Shown: piece by piece, positions 1-6,673 of the stretch | Position numbering within the stretch: the first letter of the stretch is position 1 | Layout: each line of letters starts with the position of its first letter | DNA from: an uncultured Collinsella sp. | GTDB taxonomy: Bacteria; Actinomycetota; Coriobacteriia; Coriobacteriales; Coriobacteriaceae | Length of the DNA: 20,074 bases | Direction: 5' to 3' | Assembly (NCBI GenBank): GCA_958423535.1 | Contig: CATZRJ010000035.1 | Span: 1 to 20,074, forward strand | Made by a program: the position numbers and the translations under genes | Notes under the pieces: generated by a model | Seen by the model: only the letters and a program-made list of their open reading frames with translations | What the model was told of the DNA's origin: nothing | The model's database searches: none

Positions 1-18
1 GCTTTTCTGTGCGCACAT

Positions 19-2235
19 AGCGTATCACCTTGGGGAAGGGCGCGTGCTCAAGACCAAGACGAGGATCTCCTCGCCGCAGGAGATGAGCGTATCACCTTGG
101 GGAAGGGCGCGTGCTCAAGACCCGAGCTTCCGCAGGAAATCGCGCTGGAGAAGCGTATCACCTTGGGGAAGGGCGCGTGCTCAAGACTCAAGACTGAAGT
201 ACTTCCCGCACTTCTCCAGCGTATCACCTTGGGGAAGGGCGCGTGCTCAAGACAGATGGGACGAGGTACGCGACGACAAGTCGAGCGTATCACCTTGGGG
301 AAGGGCGCGTGCTCAAGACCGACTGCAGCGTCAAGATGTAGTTGAATAAAGCGTATCACCTTGGGGAAGGGCGCGTGCTCAAGACTTGTCGATGTCGAAC
401 TCCAGACCGTCGTCTAGCGTATCACCTTGGGGAAGGGCGCGTGCTCAAGACGGAACTTCAGACATTGAAATGCTTCGCATTAGCGTATCACCTTGGGGAA
501 GGGCGCGTGCTCAAGACTCAGCGGCCTCGCAATTCGGCAGCAAGCTGAGCGTATCACCTTGGGGAAGGGCGCGTGCTCAAGACTGCGCCCTTGATGGAGC
601 CGCCGTCCTTCATAGCGTATCACCTTGGGGAAGGGCGCGTGCTCAAGACACTTATCAGACAGTCGATAGCATACGATACAGCGTATCACCTTGGGGAAGG
701 GCGCGTGCTCAAGACTTCACACTGTACAACAAGAACACAGTCATGAGCGTATCACCTTGGGGAAGGGCGCGTGCTCAAGACATATCCGTGGTGGTCTCGA
801 AGTCCGCCGTAAGCGTATCACCTTGGGGAAGGGCGCGTGCTCAAGACATAATAGCTCCAAACTATAGAATGATGGATAGCGTATCACCTTGGGGAAGGGC
901 GCGTGCTCAAGACTGTGCCAGTTGTCGGCGATGGTGTTGAGAGAGCGTATCACCTTGGGGAAGGGCGCGTGCTCAAGACACAGTAGGACTGTACTTTCTT
1001 TCAGTTATGAGCGTATCACCTTGGGGAAGGGCGCGTGCTCAAGACAGTAGCCTGCTTGCCGTCATACTTTGCGATAGCGTATCACCTTGGGGAAGGGCGC
1101 GTGCTCAAGACCCACGTTCCTGCTCGATGCGTTGGGGCAGCAGCGTATCACCTTGGGGAAGGGCGCGTGCTCAAGACTGGTCGATGGACAGCGTGGCGTC
1201 AGTCACGAGCGTATCACCTTGGGGAAGGGCGCGTGCTCAAGACCAGCGACAACGCCAAAACAGGCAAGCACCCAAGCGTATCACCTTGGGGAAGGGCGCG
1301 TGCTCAAGACACGGTATCACGCTTGTACATGATAGTCTTTAGCGTATCACCTTGGGGAAGGGCGCGTGCTCAAGACATTTGTTACGCCATGTTTCGCCCA
1401 CTCGCGAGCGTATCACCTTGGGGAAGGGCGCGTGCTCAAGACTGGCTCGGTGTCCTCGTCGGCGTCCTCGGTAGCGTATCACCTTGGGGAAGGGCGCGTG
1501 CTCAAGACCTCTAGTCCTATCTAGTCGTATTGCATTTGAGCGTATCACCTTGGGGAAGGGCGCGTGCTCAAGACTGAGAATAGGTGACTGTTACATCATT
1601 GGTAAGCGTATCACCTTGGGGAAGGGCGCGTGCTCAAGACTGACAAAAACGGCGCACGCATCCCGCCCGCAGCGTATCACCTTGGGGAAGGGCGCGTGCT
1701 CAAGACGAAAGCGTCGAAGAAAATCGCCCGCCTGCTAGCGTATCACCTTGGGGAAGGGCGCGTGCTCAAGACATATAGGAACACGAGACGGAACGACACG
1801 GCAAGCGTATCACCTTGGGGAAGGGCGCGTGCTCAAGACATGGCGGCACTCGCCATCAAAACACTCTAGAGCGTATCACCTTGGGGAAGGGCGCGTGCTC
1901 AAGACATTACTAACTATATAAGGTACGTCATTGACAGCGTATCACCTTGGGGAAGGGCGCGTGCTCAAGACTCCAAGGAACTCGACCTCGACTCAACCGA
2001 CAGCGTATCACCTTGGGGAAGGGCGCGTGCTCAAGACTGCCGGCTTGGCTTTGAGCTCCTCGAGCTCAGCGTATCACCTTGGGGAAGGGCGCGTGCTCAA
2101 GACACTTGGTGTGGATGGTACGTCAATGAGATAAGCGTATCACCTTGGGGAAGGGCGTGTGCTCAAGACCGCTATAACATTCATGGCAAACGTACTGCGA
2201 GCGTATCACCTTGGGGAAGGGTGCGTGCTCAAGGT
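19..2235 (-). CRISPR. CRISPR array, type II-C-like, at least 34 repeats and 33 spacers
   Basis: A 36-bp repeat (plus strand begins AGCGTATCACCTTGGG and ends GTGCTCAAGAC) recurs 34 times. Starts are 19, 86, 152 and then nearly every 66 bp to 2200. Spacers are 30 bp, except three of 31 bp (after the repeats at 19, 1208 and 1737). All 33 spacers look different by eye. Repeats 1-32 appear identical; the repeat at 2134 has one change and the one at 2200 has three, marking the old, leader-distal end. Read on the minus strand the repeat starts GTCTTGAGCACGCGCCC, the expected 5' end of a type II crRNA repeat, and it pairs with the anti-repeat at 2266-2300, so crRNAs come from the minus strand. New spacers would enter at the left end. 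Only 18 nt precede the first repeat, so the array may continue past the window. The leader was not seen. Confidence 0.98.
2200..2208 (-). promoter_or_regulatory. Repeat-embedded extended -10 promoter (representative copy; present in all 34 repeats)
   Basis: The minus-strand 3' end of each repeat reads TGATACGCT: a TGn element followed by TACGCT, which keeps the three most conserved -10 bases (TAnnnT). In Neisseria type II-C arrays the repeat ends in TGCTACAAT and each repeat starts its own crRNA. The layout here is the same. Transcription would begin about 6-8 nt into each spacer, leaving about 22-24 nt of guide. The coordinates given are those of the terminal repeat, whose copy would start the first crRNA. 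Promoter activity is inferred from the motif. Confidence 0.55.
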
Positions 2236-2265
2236 CAGGCAATCAGGGGACATTTTGCTAAGCTA

Positions 2266-2409
2266 AGTCTATTGCCTTCGGAAGGATGTATGTGTAAGGC
2301 GATTCGCTACAGCCAGAAGACCCCGTCATAAACATTGCTGTAATGTGGAAATTGGAAATAGGTAAACGCATATCGGGAAGGGGCGATTTTTGGAAGTTAA
2401 ATCGCCCCT
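2266..2409 (+). ncRNA. Probable tracrRNA (anti-repeat 2266-2300, tail and terminal hairpin to 2409)
   Basis: Positions 2266-2300 align with the whole plus-strand repeat with a single 1-nt gap. Shared blocks include TAT, CCTT, GAAGG and AAG, and most changes are C to T or A to G, which keep pairing with the crRNA as G-U wobbles. Pairing covers nearly the full crRNA repeat, with a few mismatches and a small bulge at its CCCC run. A short nexus-like GGC/GCC segment follows (2298-2314), then an ACATT/AATGT hairpin (2332-2346) and an 11-bp perfect hairpin (2379-2389/2399-2409). This matches the order anti-repeat, nexus, terminal hairpin in Neisseria-type tracrRNAs. A candidate extended -10, TTGCTAAGCT, lies at 2255-2264 and would start the RNA near 2271. 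The RNA converges on the cas9 3' end. The 5' and 3' ends are inferred. Confidence 0.72.
2379..2409. terminator. 11-bp hairpin between convergent tracrRNA and cas9
   Basis: AGGGGCGATTT (2379-2389) and AAATCGCCCCT (2399-2409) form a perfect 11-bp stem with a 9-nt loop. It starts 8 bp beyond the cas9 stop codon and sits at the end of the presumed tracrRNA, so it could end transcription from both sides. There is no strong U-run on either strand, so simple intrinsic termination is uncertain. It may instead be the terminal structural hairpin of the tracrRNA, or a 3' stabiliser for the cas9 mRNA. Confidence 0.55.
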
Positions 2410-2416
2410 ATTGGCC

Positions 2417-5400
2417 TTAATTATCGAGAATGCTCTCGCGAATAATTATCGGTTGCAATTCGTTTGAGAGCATTCCAACCGAGGGGAATGCAATCTCCTT
2501 TTTCGTGAGAGCGTCAACAAAGGACCAATTGGCCGTTGCAATGTTGTAGCCATTGTAGCGACCGAGCTTATCCCCGACTTTAATGAGGTCACCCAGATAT
2601 ATTTCGAGTGGTTTTTGAGTTAAAGCGCTATTGGGAACGGCTTTCCAGACCTTCCGCCCATATTTTTGCTTCGCAATCCTGGGCACATACGTCCCATCCT
2701 TAAGTGCAGGAATATCCGCCTTATAGACGGGGTCTGCGTACCAAGCGCCCTGCCCCTTCTTGGCCTCCGGGTCATGCCAGAGCCTCAGACACAGCATTTC
2801 GCTCACCTTGATGACCGACTTCTCGTCTGCCGACACAACGGCGTTGCCCATGACGATGTCCTTATCGGAGCTCGCCTTGCGAGCAATGTCTTTGCCCTGT
2901 GCATTAACGCCGGCATAGCGATAGACCGTCTGCTCGAACAACTCGCCCTTTCCCTTACGCGGAACAAAGCGGGTGGGTACGACGAAATCGTGCGCCGCGC
3001 GTACTTCGTTCGCAAAGGTTTCCCAGGGCATAACACTTTCGAGAGCCTTCATGATGGCATCGCGGCGTTGGGTCTCGTTCATACCTCTGGTTATGCTCCA
3101 GTGTGTCTCTTGGTTGATTCGAGCGGTTTTAATCACGAGGCTTCGACTACATGCTGCAATCACACAAGCATCGGTGGCATGGTGACGATCGTCCGAGCGG
3201 TCTTTTTCGCCATTCGAACCAAAGTTAAGCCCCCACCTGCGACGCAGCCATGCGGTCGCTCTGCCAGTGGTAGGAACAACATGTGCCTTTGCGCCATCAT
3301 CGGGGAACAGCAGGCAGTCGGCGAGGTAAGCGCATACTTCTCGCGACATATAGGCGGTGTCGGTGAAGCTGCGTGCTAAGAATTCGCCTTCCTTGGTATC
3401 AAGGTCTTTTTCCAGCAGGAAGTTCTTTTTGCGACGGCTGAGTTTCTGGTTTTCCTGAACGCGACGCTCAAAAGCATCCCATGAAGGCGCACCGTCGTGG
3501 GACATCCATTCGTAAGGTGTCTGTTCGCGTTTATCCTGATTGCTTTTGGCGAGGACCAGGACTTTATTGTTGCGCGAGTTTTCTCCCGTGCGAGAGAACG
3601 GCAGGATGTGGTCAATCTGCGTGTAGGTGTCGTCGCTAATTAGGCGATCGACTTCGATTTTAGCGCCCGTGTAAAGGTCGAAGCATTCCTGCTCTTCCCA
3701 CAGGCGGTACTTCTCTATCTGTTTGCCCGTGACCTCATCTGCCGTGCAGCCACGCAGCTCAGCGATTTGCCCGGCAATGCGCTCGCGATTTTTCTCGTTC
3801 TTCTTATTGGCCTTGGCAATCTCGTCTTTTGCGCGCTGAGGCAACCTGAGCTCTCGATCAAGCTCAACGTGGATTTCGTTTGGCACGCCCCACTTGCGGC
3901 AGATGGCGTTGACCACTTTTCGCATTTGCGACATGGCGCGAATGACGACGGGATTGTTATTTGTTCGACCGGTACGTTCGATCCAGGTCTCATAGGGCAT
4001 CAGGCGATCGGAGCGCTCGAGCTGGGCGCCAGCGATGCGAAGTCCCAGCAGGCCACAGTCATTTTCGGCCTGCGTAAGGTTGAGGACCTCGGGCTCCTCG
4101 AGGCAATCGAGCAGCATGTCGAGTGCTTTTTTGGAACGGTTGCCATAGCCGTTAAGAGCTTTGGATGAATAGGGAAGCCTACAAAGCGCCTCGATCTCCG
4201 CTTCCGAAAGCGGTAGCCCCTGAAGCTGCTCTTGGAGTACGGGGAGGGCTGAAGAGTATGCCACCGCCTCCATAACGGCATCGGCGAGATTGCGGTCATC
4301 GCGCAAACGCTGCAGGAGAATGGGGTTGGCTGCATTGAGGGTATTGCGGAGCACGCGCCATCCCTTGGGCTTGTACACCTCGCGCGTTTTTTCGTCGGCA
4401 GCTGGAACTCCCTTAAAGTAATCGCCGGAACTAAGGTCGAGCGCTTTTCGGAGGGCGCCGAATTTAACAGCACAATCTTTGTTGCCTCGAATTGGCTCGC
4501 ACGAGAACAGGATTGCAATGCATTCATCGCGCTCCGTTGCGCTCAGGGCGCGAGAGGTCCCGTTTTCGTGGATGATGGTGATGTTGCCGAGTGCGCCATA
4601 GGCTGAAACGAGTTCGCTCGTAAGCGTGCAGCGTGCAGCTCGTTTTTCTGTTGGGAAATATGAGCAGTGTCCGACGAGGTCGTACGTGCGGCGGTCGAAG
4701 TCTTTGCGCGAACGCTCCCAATCGCAAACCTCGATATATGCGGCCTCAAATTCCGGCGAAGCGTATTTGGAGCCAAAGGAGCGTTGAGCATCAAATAGGA
4801 TATGAGTTTCTTCGATAAGCTGGGCGTGCGTTACACACTTGTCGTAATTGCCGCCACGATTGCGACTTTGAGGCTGCTGAGCGAGCCATTCGCCAACGGT
4901 GCGGCACGAGGTCTCCGCAATTGCTTCCTTGTTGGCCGCAAGGGCAGATAGAACCTTGCCGCCTTCGCTTGATTTATCCTGATTGCCTTCTCCGTGGGGG
5001 ATGTATCCACGGCGCTTGCAGAGGGAGTAAAGGACTAGTGCCCACTCGCGATCGTTGAGCAGGCGGTCAAGTCCATCAACGCGAAGCTTGAGCGGCTGCT
5101 TGTCGCCTTTTGTGGTGTGGAAGTACTCTTTGGTGGCGTCTTGGGGAATGAGGCCATAAGCCTTGAGGACTTGGAGACAGTGCTTCAGGCGCGCCTGGGT
5201 ACGGTCAATGTTTCGACGGGTAGAGCGGAAGCCCCTGCGAATAACCGCAAGACTTTGGCCCGTTTTAGGATGAGTTGGAGAGTCAAATAATCTGACGCCC
5301 AAATCCAGGATTTCATGATTGGCTGTGTCGATAAGTGCGAATCCGCAGCTTGCAATTCCTGGATCCATGCCAAGCACAAGATGCCTGGGAAGTCCGAGCT

Positions 5401-5431
5401 TCCCAATTTCGCGATTGATGGTGATCTCCAT
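2417..5431 (-). CDS. cas9: CRISPR-associated endonuclease Cas9 (compact, type II-C-like)
   Basis: RNA-guided DNA endonuclease that cuts target DNA using crRNA plus tracrRNA. The chosen ATG (5431) gives 1004 aa and follows AGAGGGG with 6 nt spacing; an in-frame ATG 14 codons upstream lacks this site. In this numbering: RuvC-I with catalytic D23 (LGMDPGIASCGF); arginine-rich bridge helix about 65-85; helical recognition lobe about 90-500; RuvC-II E523 (IHVELDREL); HNH with D607-H608 (QIDHILPFS), paired Asn near 621 and N631; RuvC-III H751 and D754 (RHHATDACVIAA); WED/PAM-interacting end about 870-1004 (GAWYADPVYKADIP). All nuclease residues are present, so it should be active. RuvC-I has DPG where DIG or DVG is usual. 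Length and layout fit II-C. No csn2 or cas4 adjoins it, and no cas1/cas2 lies in the window. Codon use is less GC-rich than in the genes to the right. Confidence 0.97.
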   Translation of the reverse strand: MEITINREIGKLGLPRHLVLGMDPGIASCGFALIDTANHEILDLGVRLFDSPTHPKTGQSLAVIRRGFRSTRRNIDRTQARLKHCLQVLKAYGLIPQDATKEYFHTTKGDKQPLKLRVDGLDRLLNDREWALVLYSLCKRRGYIPHGEGNQDKSSEGGKVLSALAANKEAIAETSCRTVGEWLAQQPQSRNRGGNYDKCVTHAQLIEETHILFDAQRSFGSKYASPEFEAAYIEVCDWERSRKDFDRRTYDLVGHCSYFPTEKRAARCTLTSELVSAYGALGNITIIHENGTSRALSATERDECIAILFSCEPIRGNKDCAVKFGALRKALDLSSGDYFKGVPAADEKTREVYKPKGWRVLRNTLNAANPILLQRLRDDRNLADAVMEAVAYSSALPVLQEQLQGLPLSEAEIEALCRLPYSSKALNGYGNRSKKALDMLLDCLEEPEVLNLTQAENDCGLLGLRIAGAQLERSDRLMPYETWIERTGRTNNNPVVIRAMSQMRKVVNAICRKWGVPNEIHVELDRELRLPQRAKDEIAKANKKNEKNRERIAGQIAELRGCTADEVTGKQIEKYRLWEEQECFDLYTGAKIEVDRLISDDTYTQIDHILPFSRTGENSRNNKVLVLAKSNQDKREQTPYEWMSHDGAPSWDAFERRVQENQKLSRRKKNFLLEKDLDTKEGEFLARSFTDTAYMSREVCAYLADCLLFPDDGAKAHVVPTTGRATAWLRRRWGLNFGSNGEKDRSDDRHHATDACVIAACSRSLVIKTARINQETHWSITRGMNETQRRDAIMKALESVMPWETFANEVRAAHDFVVPTRFVPRKGKGELFEQTVYRYAGVNAQGKDIARKASSDKDIVMGNAVVSADEKSVIKVSEMLCLRLWHDPEAKKGQGAWYADPVYKADIPALKDGTYVPRIAKQKYGRKVWKAVPNSALTQKPLEIYLGDLIKVGDKLGRYNGYNIATANWSFVDALTKKEIAFPSVGMLSNELQPIIIRESILDN

Positions 5432-5536
5432 GGAGCACCCCTCTCTAATAAGAACTCTAGAGAACAGTACCATCGCGTGAGGACATGGGCCGAGCTTGTT
5501 AGCCGAGCGGTCATTTTGTTAGGCAAATGGAAATGA

Positions 5537-5542
5537 TTTATA
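5537..5542 (-). promoter_or_regulatory. Possible cas9-proximal -10 element
   Basis: On the minus strand, TATAAA lies about 105 nt upstream of the cas9 ATG and just past the stop of the truncated GyrI-like gene. No convincing -35 is seen 17 bp upstream. It is the best local candidate for a promoter belonging to cas9 alone; the alternative is read-through from the SOS-box promoter near 5745. Confidence 0.25.
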
Positions 5543-5558
5543 CAGCCTTACATATCGG

Positions 5559-5696
5559 TTACCGGATGATGCCGTTTGTTGAAACTGAATCCCGACTGAA
5601 TCCCGCCCTGAGATTGAATGGCGGGACAGTTACGATGCTCGGCTTGCTTGCAGGTTTGTAGAGCTCCTTGCATTCCTTCTTAAAGTCGAACGCCAT
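5559..5696 (-). pseudogene. Truncated GyrI-like domain protein (N-terminal fragment, 45 aa)
   Basis: The ATG at 5696 follows AGAAAGG with 7 nt spacing. The product begins MAFDFKKECKELYKPASKP and continues SIVTVPPFN. This resembles the first strand and helix of GyrI-like small-molecule-binding proteins, which usually start with FKKE, a short LY(x)P segment and an IVTVP strand before about 150 more residues. Here the match stops near residue 32 and an unrelated tail runs to a stop, so over three-quarters of the domain is missing. A tandem 11-bp repeat (ACTGAATCCCG twice, 5584-5605) lies inside the unrelated tail and may mark the rearrangement. The gene reads in the same direction as cas9, whose start lies 127 bp beyond its stop. 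The family call rests on memory of the N-terminal motif and is moderate. A short peptide may still be made. Confidence 0.6.
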
Positions 5697-5736
5697 GTTG
5701 GCGCCTTTCTGCGTATTGGCCTGCTTAGATAGCGGA

Positions 5737-5765
5737 ATCATATCATAGAAACGAACAGCTGTTCG
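5737..5765 (-). promoter_or_regulatory. LexA/SOS-box-like operator with adjacent -10 elements
   Basis: CGAACAGCTGTTCG at 5752-5765 is a perfect 14-bp palindrome with the GAAC-N4-GTTC core of Gram-positive and actinobacterial SOS boxes (DinR/LexA). On the minus strand it is followed at once by two overlapping TATGAT -10 candidates (5742-5747 and 5737-5742), so LexA binding would cover the -35 region. The promoter points to the truncated GyrI-like gene (start 5696) and then to cas9. In E. coli the gyrI gene (sbmC) is itself LexA-controlled, so an SOS box in front of a GyrI-like gene makes sense. Binding by LexA is inferred from the motif. Confidence 0.6.
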
Positions 5766-5880
5766 AATGATTTGGCTGACAGATAGAGATGCGTGCGTTG
5801 TGTTTGGCGGTCGGCCTGACCCCGTCGATGATGTCTCTGCCTCCCCGTAGCCTCATCTATAGCTGCCGTTTCCCCATATA

Positions 5881-5917
5881 AAACCTGCCAAAATAAACCT
5901 GTCCCTTTTTGGTCGGT
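5881..5917 (+). repeat. ACCTGCC hairpin repeat, copy A
   Basis: AAACCTGCCAAAATAAACCT followed by GTCCCTTTTTGGTCGGT belongs to a short dispersed family with copies at 16141-16179 and 18410-18447, both in the opposite orientation. The ends pair (CCTGCCAAAA with TTTTTGG), giving an imperfect hairpin. It lies about 50 bp upstream of the ABC ATPase start. The rest of 5766-5966 shows nothing else that I can support. Confidence 0.75.
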
Positions 5918-5966
5918 GGGAAATGGGTAATACTAAAGAGTTATCCGACCAGATGGGAATTAATCG

Positions 5967-6668
<702 letters not shown>

Positions 6669-6673
6669 CGCCC

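Noticed and set aside
188..217. Spacer beginning TCAAGAC as a duplicated repeat end
   Set aside because: Seven matching bases next to the repeat can arise by chance; spacer length is the normal 30.
44..2134. Open reading frames with repeated SVSPWGRARAQD, AYHLGEGRVLKT or LEHAPFPKVIR peptides
   Set aside because: They are translations of the CRISPR repeats; since 36 and 66 are multiples of three the frames stay open. No ribosome sites, and the non-repeat parts are spacers.
2173..2178. TATAAC in the last spacer as the tracrRNA -10
   Set aside because: No matching -35, and it lies inside a spacer about 90 bp before the anti-repeat; the motif at 2255-2264 fits better.
55..2199. Spacers matching genes in this window (self-targeting)
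   Set aside because: I saw no match by eye; a full alignment of all spacers to the genome was not possible here.
5432..5473. Longer Cas9 from the ATG at 5473
   Set aside because: The extra 14 residues have no ribosome site, while ATG 5431 has AGAGGGG at 6 nt.
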